Notes: a model not told the origin generated them from the sequence alone. 15,280 bases of DNA from CAYGXH01 sp964354485 (GCA_964354485.1 CAYGZY010000091.1:1-15280); one strand, 5' to 3'. Numbered from the stretch's first letter, positions 8,169 through 14,807 are shown. Translations and numbers: made by a program.

Positions 8169-8482
8169 CTTCGACAGTTGTACTGTCGAAGTATTAACGA
8201 TTCAGAGTTATACTCTACAATATCTAACGGGATAATTCCTCCCTGAGAAAGTATAACTCTGTATTGAATTATGTTCGATAGAGCGACTATCGAACAACCT
8301 TTATTTGTACGAAGCACGTTACCAAGCAGGAGCTTGGTAACGAGACGGGTCTTAAACTCCTGGTTCCTAAAGTCCCCTTTGGGAACCTACCAGACGGGTT
8401 TTCTGGAGCTTTGGAAAATGCAAAAACGATTAAGTGAAATTTTCCAGATCTCGGTACATTATAGTACCGCTCCTGACGGAGC
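8169..8482. repeat. Run of eight different stem-loops
   Basis: Consecutive inverted repeats, each with a different stem: 8169-8178/8182-8191 (10 bp, loop 3); 8203-8214/8250-8261 (12 bp, 35-nt interior); 8272-8281/8287-8296 (10 bp); 8317-8327/8332-8342 (11 bp, loop 4); 8362-8372/8377-8387 (11 bp with one T-G mismatch); 8412-8419/8439-8446 (8 bp); 8452-8457/8464-8469 (6 bp); 8469-8473/8478-8482 (5 bp, gctcc-tgac-ggagc). The stems starting at 8272, 8317, 8362 and 8412 are about 45 nt apart. Two of the spacers carry the same octamer, agacgggt (8343-8350 and 8392-8399). Function unknown; REP-like remnants or a structured RNA are both possible. Confidence 0.75.
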
Positions 8483-8505
8483 TTCCAACGTTTCTTTTAT
8501 TTGAT

Positions 8506-8624
8506 CTATAAACATCTCGTCCCCGCCATTCATCACTCAATTTCAGGCAGGCGGGTAGATCTAACGGGACTCTTCCTAATAATTCTGATCATATGAAAGC
8601 TCCGTAGGAGCGAAATGTTTATAG
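8506..8624. repeat. MITE/REP-like element, copy B, with terminal inverted repeats
   Basis: A 119-bp element bounded by ctataaacatctcg (8506-8519) and cgaaatgtttatag (8611-8624), which are inverted repeats matching at 13 of 14 bases. Inside are cccgcc/ggcggg (an inner stem), ctaacgggact, and the palindrome agctccgtaggagc ending at 8611. No clear target-site duplication flanks it. It encodes nothing and would need a transposase in trans. The gctccgtaggagc-gaaatgtttatag block recalls palindromic repeats seen in Bacteroidota-like genomes, which I cannot verify here. Confidence 0.65.
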
Positions 8625-8646
8625 CACACGTCAAAATAAAGCAAAT

Positions 8647-8664
8647 AGCTCCGTAGGAGCGACA
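8647..8664. repeat. Isolated CCGTAGG palindrome
   Basis: The hairpin gctcc-gta-ggagc (8648-8660) followed by gacaca repeats the right-end palindrome of copy B at 8599-8611, 49 bp downstream of it. It probably represents the end of a further, degraded copy of the element. Confidence 0.55.
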
Positions 8665-8767
8665 CATTCTGCCTGAATACATATTTCCCAAGTTCCTGCT
8701 GATTTGTGATTGTTCTTACTGAAATTCACAAAAAATCGATTGCGTTATATCATATAGATGTTGATCG

Positions 8768-8810
8768 ACCTATATCTATTTGCTATTTTTAACTTATGAA
8801 ATAGATAGGT
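8768..8810. promoter_or_regulatory. Imperfect inverted repeat upstream of the lipoprotein gene
   Basis: acctat-at-ctattt (8768-8781) pairs with aaatagataggt (8799-8810), giving two 6-bp arms with a 2-nt bulge around a 17-nt loop. It ends 34 bp before the lipoprotein ATG. A weak TTGATC (8761-8766) and TATTTT, 17 nt apart, overlap it, so it could be an operator over a promoter or an mRNA-leader hairpin. Confidence 0.3.
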
Positions 8811-8844
8811 AAATGGCACCGATTTCTTTACAAAGAGGCGTAAT

Positions 8845-9738
8845 ATGAAGATGCAACTAAGTTTGATTCATACTATACTGTATATCGGAATGGTTTTTCT
8901 ATTTTCATCTTGTGATGATGATCCAATCTCGTCACGAAACTCAAATAATACGTTTTCGACCGATACGACTATGATAATAAATCATACGACGACAAACCTT
9001 GACCTCATCCCGGAATCATGGATTATTAAAGCAAGAATGGATCTCCATATCGCCTACGGACATACATCACACGGAAGTCAGATAACTACCGGCATAAGCG
9101 GACTTGTCACCTTCAAAGGTAATCTTTACAGATTCAACGGTACGGGAGCTGATAGCGCGCTCGAACTCCGCGACTCTCCTTTCTCCGGAGCGTATGATTT
9201 AGGTAATCCCAACCGAACTGCCTGGGCAACATCGACAAGAGCCTATCTTAATGCTCATCCAGAAATTAATGTTGTCATCTGGTCCTGGTGCGGTCAGGTA
9301 AGCAGCGCAACATCTGACGACATCGTTACCTATCTCAACCTGATGAACGGCCTGGAACGCGATTATCCGAATGTTAAATTTGTTTACATGACGGGACACC
9401 TAGATGGGACCGGTCTGACGGGGAATCTGCATCTGAGAAATGAACAGATCAGGACATACTGCACAGCCAACAAAAAAATTCTGTATGACTTTGCCGACAT
9501 CGAATCATACAATCCCGATGGTATATACTTCGGTGATAAGATACCAAACGATAATTGTGATTATGATACGGATAACAACGGAACACGCGACAGCAACTGG
9601 GCTATCGAGTGGCAAAACGCGCATCCAGGCGAATGGTACAACTGCGGCTCTGCTCATAGTCAGCCATTGAATGCAAATCAAAAAGCTTACGCCGCGTGGT
9701 GGTTGTGGGCCCGGCTTGCATGCTGGAACGGTCGGTAG
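8845..9738 (+). CDS. Secreted lipoprotein of unknown function, SGNH-like layout
   Basis: A 297-residue protein with a lipoprotein signal peptide: MKMQ, a hydrophobic stretch (5-20) and a lipobox ending at C23 (FLFSSCDDD). It is therefore probably exported and lipid-anchored. A Ser/Thr/Asn-rich linker (about 28-52) leads to one globular domain with conserved-looking motifs: AYGHTSHGSQI (70-80), VVIWSWCGQVS (143-153), VYMTGHLDGTG (180-190), ILYDFADIESYNPDGIYFG (212-230) and YNCGSAHSQPLN (265-276). The order of an early Ser/Gly motif, a middle WSWCGQ block and a late GSAH block recalls SGNH hydrolases, but there is no GDSL signature, so esterase activity is only a guess. Residues 239-249 (DYDTDNNGTRD) look like a calcium-binding loop. 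AGAGG at 8834-8838 lies 6 nt before the ATG. It stands alone, between the repeat region and a convergent abi relic. Confidence 0.8.
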   Translation: MKMQLSLIHTILYIGMVFLFSSCDDDPISSRNSNNTFSTDTTMIINHTTTNLDLIPESWIIKARMDLHIAYGHTSHGSQITTGISGLVTFKGNLYRFNGTGADSALELRDSPFSGAYDLGNPNRTAWATSTRAYLNAHPEINVVIWSWCGQVSSATSDDIVTYLNLMNGLERDYPNVKFVYMTGHLDGTGLTGNLHLRNEQIRTYCTANKKILYDFADIESYNPDGIYFGDKIPNDNCDYDTDNNGTRDSNWAIEWQNAHPGEWYNCGSAHSQPLNANQKAYAAWWLWARLACWNGR

Positions 9739-9857
9739 GTCCATCCGCTAAAATATACTACGGCACTCTACCCTGGGTCTGTTTTTAAGGTCACTTCTCT
9801 ACTGATGGGCGAATTTACATATACGGGGACACCATCACCTCAAATGATCATCGAACT

Positions 9858-10770
9858 TTATTGGGTAGGCGACGCGCTCTTCCAAAGAGATTCCGATTCC
9901 CAGTAATCCGGAAAACCTAAGTCTTTTCTCTGAACTAAAGGATAATTTTTAAATAATAGTTCGAGCTGTTGAATTAATTTACTATTCGGATTTACAGTTT
10001 TTAATAAGTACTGTATCATTGATAACACATAATAGATACGATCATTTGGCACAATCGAACGTAACCATTCATGTTTGGGCGTGATTGGATATTTTGGTTT
10101 TATTCGCAGAACTCTATTCCAGAGGCGAGCATGATGAGCACAAATATTTCTGACGTAAATCAATACATGCAACCAACTCATAAAATCTACATCATGTAAA
10201 CCATAAATATCCGCAATCCTGCGTTTCTCTTTTCCGGGTTTGAGACATTTGTAAAATTGCGATATAGTACCAAACGAACATATTTCTAACAATATCCAAG
10301 ATGGTGGGTAATGGTTGGAATATTTCTCTTTAAATTCTTTTATAAATTGTTCATCGCTACGTTCGTATTCTAGATTAAGATTATTCATGACTACCGTATA
10401 GAATTTCTTGTTGGGGAACAAGTTTTCTCGCTCGAACCAAAATGGACCGAATGCATGGGAAAGAACATAGATGATTTGTGTGCGAAACGAAACTTCTAAT
10501 TTTTCTAATTCATTGCTCAAGAGTTTTCTTAATTTCTTGTCAAAGCAATAATATTGAAAGGCCATTTCGAAAGTGGTTTATCTTTAAACCGCAGAGTATT
10601 TTTATCTTCTATAAATGGGTACCAATAAGCGCTAAAACGGAAATAACTGATATGTTCCAACAGATGAAGAGCTTTCTTCCTATTCTCTACACGTTCATTC
10701 CCCGATTAATTAACTGTTCGACTTGCTGTTCAACGGAGAGTGCTGGTTTGCTATAATTAATATTTCCCAT
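9858..10770 (-). pseudogene. Abi_2 (AbiD/AbiF) family HEPN protein, broken by two frameshifts
   Basis: Abi_2-family proteins are phage-abortive-infection effectors with a HEPN RNase fold. The intact C-terminal part (ATG at 10565, 235 residues) has FDKKLRKLLSNELEKLEVSF (8-27), the PPSWILLEICSFGTISQFY block (87-105) and the HEPN RX4H catalytic motif RNICAH (R139, H144) in RNICAHHARLWNR. Upstream on the same strand the missing N-terminus is readable in other frames: from the ATG at 10770, GNINYSKPALSVEQQVEQLI and a further RGMN; then from 10687, ENRKKALHLLEHISYFRFSA followed by YWYPFIEDKNTLRFKDK; then TTFEMAFQYY joins the main frame. The breaks lie at about 10687-10692 (GTGTAG) and in the AAA run at 10577-10579. 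One lost base at each would restore about 303 residues, the family length. The gene is visibly A+T-richer than its neighbours. Sequencing error is an alternative explanation. Confidence 0.82.
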
Positions 10771-10776
10771 ACCATA

Positions 10777-10827
10777 AAAAGAAAAACCCACTCTGAGCGC
10801 GCTGTTCTGATGGGAAGCGGAGCGGGT
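10777..10827 (-). terminator. Intrinsic terminator just upstream of the abi gene
   Basis: On the minus strand an 8-bp stem ACCCGCTC (10827-10820) / GAGTGGGT (10793-10786) with a G-U pair is followed by TTTTCTTTTT. It would stop transcripts coming from the tRNA-Pro side and from the local promoter, leaving the abi gene dependent on read-through. Confidence 0.65.
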
Positions 10828-10832
10828 ATGTT
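10777..10832 (-). ncRNA. Candidate Abi-associated small RNA
   Basis: Predicted transcript of about 55 nt starting near 10832, set by the promoter at 10867-10839, and ending at the intrinsic terminator. Almost all of it folds: ACCCGCTC pairs with GAGTGGGT (one G-U pair), with an inner CGCT/AGCG helix, then a U-rich tail. It ends only 6 nt before the first abi ATG, and there is no open reading frame or ribosome-binding site between. A short structured RNA directly upstream of an Abi_2/AbiF HEPN gene fits what I recall of RNA antitoxins for this family. The RNA itself is inferred from promoter plus terminator; no homologous RNA was compared. Confidence 0.5.
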
Positions 10833-10838
10833 AATAAT

Positions 10839-10867
10839 AATATATAATTAGATATAATAAAAGTCAA
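10839..10867 (-). promoter_or_regulatory. Near-consensus promoter reading toward the terminator and abi gene
   Basis: TTGACT (10867-10862) and TATATT (10844-10839) each match five of six sigma-70 consensus bases and are spaced exactly 17 nt apart. Transcription would start around 10832, five bases before the terminator stem. The surroundings are very A+T-rich, which raises the chance of false -10 matches, but the -35 is good. Confidence 0.5.
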
Positions 10868-10930
10868 GCATGAAATAATTCATTTATGATTTAATATTCT
10901 CGGAGATCATATATGGACATTGCTAGGCCC

Positions 10931-10951
10931 TTCCATTAGCAATTCCATTAG
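10931..10951. repeat. Short direct repeat between abi unit and tRNA-Pro
   Basis: ttccattag occurs twice with a 12-nt period (10931-10939 and 10943-10951). It could be a binding-site pair or chance; nothing else is recognised in 10868-10990. Confidence 0.3.
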
Positions 10952-10990
10952 GACTGGTTTGTAATTAACCTAAAATCTTTGTGAAAGTAG

Positions 10991-11065
10991 TCGGGATGCC
11001 GGGATTTGAACCCGGGACCTCCTGCGCCCAAGGCAGGCGCGCTATCCGAGCTGCGCTACATCCCG
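10991..11065 (-). tRNA. tRNA-Pro (anticodon UGG)
   Basis: The minus strand gives a complete cloverleaf of 75 nt. The acceptor stem CGGGATG/CATCCCG closes with discriminator A. The D arm lies in TAGCGCAGCTCGGATAGCGC. The anticodon stem CCTGC/GCAGG encloses loop CTTGGGC with anticodon TGG. The T arm is CCGGGTTCAAATCCCGG. The 3' CCA is not encoded (the gene is followed by CTA), so it would be added after transcription. The gene sits next to the abi unit, and tRNA genes are common insertion points for accessory DNA, though no duplicated tRNA end was found. Confidence 0.96.
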
Positions 11066-11084
11066 AATAAATATTAACCATTTA

Positions 11085-11113
11085 AATATAAAAAACTCCT
11101 TATCGATTTGCAA
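11085..11113 (-). promoter_or_regulatory. Candidate promoter for tRNA-Pro
   Basis: On the minus strand TTGCAA (11113-11108) and TATATT (11090-11085) are separated by 17 nt and lie about 20 nt upstream of the mature tRNA 5' end. This fits a short tRNA leader. Confidence 0.45.
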
Positions 11114-11188
11114 TTTTGCTTTTTTCATGAATTTTACACTCATTGGATAGTAATACTTCATCTTACGTAAGGATTTCACTCTACAGGC

Positions 11189-13360
11189 ATGACGTTTTTA
11201 AATCCGGTTGTTCTGCTCGGCTTGGCCGCAGCCGCCATCCCGCTTATCCTCCACCTTCTGAACCTTAGAAAACTCCGGACAATCGAATTCAGTAGTCTCA
11301 GGTTCCTTAAAGAACTCAAGCAAACAAAAATACGCCGACTGAAACTACGACAGATCATCCTTCTCATCATACGAACACTCATCATAATTTTCATCGTGCT
11401 GACGTTCGCACGCCCGACCCTCCGGGGTACATTCTTCGGATCTGTCGGTTCACACGCGCATTCTACAATGGTTATCATACTCGACAATACCTTCAGCATG
11501 ACAGCCGCTGACAACCATGGCGAACGTCTTAAGCAGGCGAAAGATGCTGCCGTACGGATTACACAACTGCTCGGGGAAGGTGATGAGGCATTTCTCATCA
11601 GATTATCTGAAATCCCCAACGCAACCGTCGATCCTGCTACACATGACATTGAATCCCTTAAAAAAATCATTAATGAATCTGCGATATCAGCGGTCCATCG
11701 TTCCATGGGGGATGCACTCCGGGTCTCGGCAAAACTGCTCGAAAAATCGAGCAACGCGAATAAGGAAATCTACCTTATTACCGACCGCCAGCAGACTCAG
11801 CTTGCGCGCCATACCGGCGAAGAAGAATCTCTCCGTCTGTTCTCAGCACAAACCCACCTTTACGTGGTCCCGATCGGTTCAGATGCCGTCCCAAACGCTT
11901 CAATCGATTCTCTTTCCATCATCAGTACGATTCTGGAAAAGGATAAACCGGTATCACTATTCGTTTCGGTAAGAAATTGGAGCCCGACTCTGCTCACTAA
12001 CTATGTCCTCAGTGCATACATCGAGGGCAAGAAATCGGTACAAAACAGCATCAATATCGAACCATGGGCAACTAACTCCATGGAGATCTCCGTTACTGCG
12101 CAGCAAACCGGATTGCTCAGAGGGTATGTTGAACTTGAAGATGATGCAATCGATATTGATAACCGACGTTACTTTACTCTTTCGATTCCGGAGAAGACGA
12201 ATGTCGCTATTCTCGCCGGTTCCGATCGCGACAACCGATTCATCAGGTCCGCATTGGAAGCTCACAGCGGACAGAACGGATCGGTTTTAACTATTGAAAA
12301 TGTATCACCGGCGAAATTACCGTACTTCGACTTCAATTCCGCGGATGTCGTCATCAGCGTTAATATCCCCTCCTTCAATAGCGATGTTTGCGAACGGCTG
12401 AAAGACTATGTATACCGTGGCGGCGGACTGATTATTTTCCCGGGTCCCGACATTGATATCAGCAATTACAACAGAGAACTTTTTTCAAAATTGGAAATAC
12501 CTCACATCGAAAAAATTACAGGCACTAATTCGCAACCTGCTAATCTCGTTTATCAATCCTTTGATTTCGATCATCCTCTCTTCTTAAATATTTTCGAAAA
12601 ACAGCAAACAGGGACTACTTCAAAGGGTGCGGGTGTAGAATCTCCCAATATTATGACTGCCCTGGTCAGAAAAGTTGATAAAAAATCCCGGACAATCATC
12701 TCAATGAGCAACGGTTCTCCCGGACTAAGCGAGCACGGTCTCGGCACCGGAAGAATTTTAATGTTTTCCGTATCACCAACGCTTGACTGGTCTGACTTCC
12801 CGATAAAGGGTATTTTTGCGCCGTTAATGTACCGGTCTGTCTTATATGCATCACCAAAAGAGGAACTGAATACTTCGATGATCGTGGGTGATGAAATAAT
12901 GCTTCCAATATCTGCAAGGAAAAAGCAGGGAGCAATGGGCAGAGAGACTCCTTCGGCACCATACAGACTCGTGGCGCCGGATAGCGTTGAGGAAATAATA
13001 CCTCATTCAGCGCCTGATACCATGCGGAACAAAACTGATAAGCGTATTTTTTTACCAATACGCTCTCTTGCTCAACCGGGTATTTATGAAATATGGAAAG
13101 GCGGACAACCACTTTCTCTCTTAGCCGCAAATACCTATCCACCCGAATCAGACCCTCGTCTTGCTGAGAATGAAGAATTGCTCACATATGCGGTATATCA
13201 TGGAATTCAGCCCTCAAACTTTCACACAGCAAAAGGCGGAGAAGAACTTCAGGCATCCATCCTGCAATTCCGCTATGGCGTAGAGCTGTGGCAGTACTGC
13301 GTTATTATCGCGATCATTATCGCCCTGATAGAAATTTTCATTGCACGAGACAGCAGATGA
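11189..13360 (+). CDS. BatA-type membrane protein with vWA-like domain
   Basis: A 723-residue membrane protein. It opens MTFLNPVVLLGLAAAAIPLI, the hallmark of the aerotolerance-regulator N-terminal (BatA) domain, with LHLLNLRKLRTIEFSSLRFL next. Membrane segments lie at about 5-24 and 54-73, and near the C-terminus at about 698-718 (ending IARDSR). Between them is a large extracytoplasmic region starting with a von Willebrand factor A-like domain (about 92-210). Its metal site is degenerate: DNTFSM (D99, T101, S103) replaces DxSxS, with LITDRQ (196-201) as a later MIDAS strand. A second alpha/beta region around 325-460 (NVAILAGSDRDNRF, YVYRGGGLIIFPGPDID) resembles a glutamine-amidotransferase-like fold often found in these proteins. 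The exact role is unknown; related Bat proteins are linked to oxidative stress and envelope function. Ribosome-binding site weak. It is followed by an ATGA overlap with a small ORF. Confidence 0.85.
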   Translation: MTFLNPVVLLGLAAAAIPLILHLLNLRKLRTIEFSSLRFLKELKQTKIRRLKLRQIILLIIRTLIIIFIVLTFARPTLRGTFFGSVGSHAHSTMVIILDNTFSMTAADNHGERLKQAKDAAVRITQLLGEGDEAFLIRLSEIPNATVDPATHDIESLKKIINESAISAVHRSMGDALRVSAKLLEKSSNANKEIYLITDRQQTQLARHTGEEESLRLFSAQTHLYVVPIGSDAVPNASIDSLSIISTILEKDKPVSLFVSVRNWSPTLLTNYVLSAYIEGKKSVQNSINIEPWATNSMEISVTAQQTGLLRGYVELEDDAIDIDNRRYFTLSIPEKTNVAILAGSDRDNRFIRSALEAHSGQNGSVLTIENVSPAKLPYFDFNSADVVISVNIPSFNSDVCERLKDYVYRGGGLIIFPGPDIDISNYNRELFSKLEIPHIEKITGTNSQPANLVYQSFDFDHPLFLNIFEKQQTGTTSKGAGVESPNIMTALVRKVDKKSRTIISMSNGSPGLSEHGLGTGRILMFSVSPTLDWSDFPIKGIFAPLMYRSVLYASPKEELNTSMIVGDEIMLPISARKKQGAMGRETPSAPYRLVAPDSVEEIIPHSAPDTMRNKTDKRIFLPIRSLAQPGIYEIWKGGQPLSLLAANTYPPESDPRLAENEELLTYAVYHGIQPSNFHTAKGGEELQASILQFRYGVELWQYCVIIAIIIALIEIFIARDSR

Positions 13361-13476
13361 CCACTGATACCGCTGATGTTTATAATGAATATGATAAGAA
13401 AGAAACAAAGCTATTCGACAAGAATCATAAACATCATTATATCACACATATCCGCGGTTCAGACAGTAAAGAATGA
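13357..13476 (+). CDS. Possible 39-codon ORF linking the BatA-type gene and hflX
   Basis: An ATG at 13357 overlaps the preceding stop as ATGA, and the ORF's TGA (13474-13476) overlaps the hflX ATG as ATGA. It encodes 39 residues, very polar: MTTDTADVYNEYDKKETKLF, then a His/Lys-rich stretch KNHKHHYITH, then RGSDSKE. A GAG lies 8 nt before its start. No family is recognised and it has no membrane segment. It may be a real small protein or simply a coupling ORF that carries ribosomes into hflX. It is too short to judge from codon use, so confidence is modest. Confidence 0.4.
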   Translation: MTTDTADVYNEYDKKETKLFDKNHKHHYITHIRGSDSKE

Positions 13477-14807
13477 AACTCATAGAAACACATAAAACCG
13501 AAACTGCAATCATTGTTGGAATCATCAACAGTGCGAAGCATCGGGTTCAAGCAAACGAATACCTGGATGAGCTTTGCCTCCTAGCAGAGACTGCAGGCAC
13601 AGAAATCCGCGGGAGGATACTGCAGGAACGGGAACGTCTCCATCCGGCGACGCTGATCGGAAAAGGGAAGGCGGAAGAGATCGCACAGATCGTTGATACA
13701 GATAAAATCGATGCCGTCATTTTCGACGATGACCTTTCGCCCGTGCAGGTCCGCAATCTCGAAAAGTACATTAATTGCAAGATTCTGGACCGGAGTACTC
13801 TAATCCTCGATATTTTCGCGTCACGTGCAAAATCGAAGGAGTCAATGACACAGGTTGAACTCGCACAGTTGCAGTACCTTCTTCCCCGCCTAACCCGCCA
13901 ATGGACTCACCTCTCGAAGCAATATGGCGGTGTAGGAACGAAAGGACCGGGAGAACAGCAAATAGAAACGGACCGGCGTGCAATACGGACAAGAATCAGC
14001 TACCTGAAAAAACGTCTTGGGGAAATCGAAAAGGAACGGGAAATTCAGCGTAAAGGCAGAACCGAGCACGTCCGTGTCGCGCTCGTCGGATATACTAATG
14101 TGGGTAAATCAACGCTAATGCGGCTCCTTTCGGGAAGCGACGCATTCGTCGAAAACCGCCTTTTTGCAACACTTGATACTACTGTCCGAACAGCCAAACT
14201 CTCACAGGAAGAAACAGTTCTGCTGTCCGACACGGTCGGATTTATCCGGAAACTCCCTCCTCACCTCATAGCATCTTTCAGGAGCACGCTCGCCGAGGCA
14301 TCTGAAGCTGATATACTCCTCCACGTCATCGACGTGAGCCACTCCCGATACGAGGAGCAAATATCCGTCGTTAAGGACACTCTCAAAGTGTTAGATGCGG
14401 ATTCCAAGCCGACAATACATGTTTTTAATAAAATCGATCTTCTGACCGATCGCGAAATATTCAACGACATCCAGAAACAGTACGAACGATCGGTTTTTAT
14501 CTCGGCAGAGCGTGGGATCAACATTTCGATGCTGAAGGAAGCTCTCCTCGACATTATCGAAGCGAACACAACCGAACACTGCCTCACTCTGCCGCAGTCA
14601 GATTATGCTTTCGTGGCAAAACTCCATGAAATCGCCGAAATAACGAAAACAGAATATGAAGGGAACGATGTAAAAATAAAATTTCGGATTAATCGAAAAA
14701 AATTTGGACAACTTCAGAAATTGTTCGGAAAAAATTTCAGCGACAGATTGAGAAAATGGAAAGGCAAGTACCACTTACAGGAAGAAAGGAACCGCCACAG
14801 ACTATGA
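13473..14807 (+). CDS. hflX: GTPase HflX
   Basis: Ribosome-associated GTPase of the Obg-HflX group; members bind the 50S subunit and, in E. coli, split stalled or heat-stressed 70S ribosomes. It has 444 residues with the two-part family layout. The N-terminal HflX domain (about 10-195) contains HPATLIGKGKAEEI (57-70), the ILDRSTLILDIFASRAKS stretch (104-121) and the glycine-rich GGVGTKGPGEQQIETDRR (152-169), followed by a helical hairpin (about 176-195). The G domain has G1 GYTNVGKST (206-214), G2 around FATLDTTVRT (231-240), G3 DTVGF (253-257), G4 NKID (319-322) and G5 SAERG (344-348). All nucleotide-binding motifs are intact. Its start overlaps the small upstream ORF and its stop overlaps the suhB-like gene, both as ATGA, so it is probably co-translated with its neighbours. 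Confidence 0.97.
   Translation: MKLIETHKTETAIIVGIINSAKHRVQANEYLDELCLLAETAGTEIRGRILQERERLHPATLIGKGKAEEIAQIVDTDKIDAVIFDDDLSPVQVRNLEKYINCKILDRSTLILDIFASRAKSKESMTQVELAQLQYLLPRLTRQWTHLSKQYGGVGTKGPGEQQIETDRRAIRTRISYLKKRLGEIEKEREIQRKGRTEHVRVALVGYTNVGKSTLMRLLSGSDAFVENRLFATLDTTVRTAKLSQEETVLLSDTVGFIRKLPPHLIASFRSTLAEASEADILLHVIDVSHSRYEEQISVVKDTLKVLDADSKPTIHVFNKIDLLTDREIFNDIQKQYERSVFISAERGINISMLKEALLDIIEANTTEHCLTLPQSDYAFVAKLHEIAEITKTEYEGNDVKIKFRINRKKFGQLQKLFGKNFSDRLRKWKGKYHLQEERNRHRL

Larger units (their letters stand above)
7839..8844. other. Gene-free, palindrome-rich intergenic region
   Basis: About 1 kb without a credible gene; open frames here (7903-8100 minus, 8271-8504 plus) run through palindromes and look like no protein. 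The left part (7866-8047) is A+T-rich with only weak hairpins, for example gataaa/tttatc at 7877-7896. From 8048 to 8660 it is dense with repeats: two diverged roughly 118-bp elements, a run of eight hairpins between them, and a third CCGTAGG palindrome. The last 180 bp lead into the lipoprotein gene and include an imperfect inverted repeat. It separates the minus-strand regulators from the plus-strand lipoprotein gene, so it must hold divergent promoters. Confidence 0.8.

Noticed and set aside
8169..8482. CRISPR array
   Set aside because: The evenly spaced units do not share sequence; only the pairing and spacing recur, so there are no direct repeats separated by spacers.
8271..8504. 77-residue plus-strand ORF
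   Set aside because: It runs through five or more hairpins, has no ribosome-binding site and resembles no protein.
8814..8831. Sigma-54 promoter upstream of the lipoprotein gene
   Set aside because: TGGCAC at 8814-8819 is a perfect -24 box, but the -12 position lacks the GC dinucleotide (TCTT instead of TTGC).
9767..9787. Terminator after the lipoprotein gene
   Set aside because: accc-tg-ggt followed by ctgttttt has only a tiny stem, too weak to call.
10577..10692. Programmed frameshifting in the abi gene
   Set aside because: Two shifts in the same direction without a slippery heptamer or downstream structure are better explained by mutation or base-calling error.
10478..10756. 92-residue plus-strand ORF
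   Set aside because: The opposite strand carries the readable N-terminus of the broken abi gene, which explains the sequence better.
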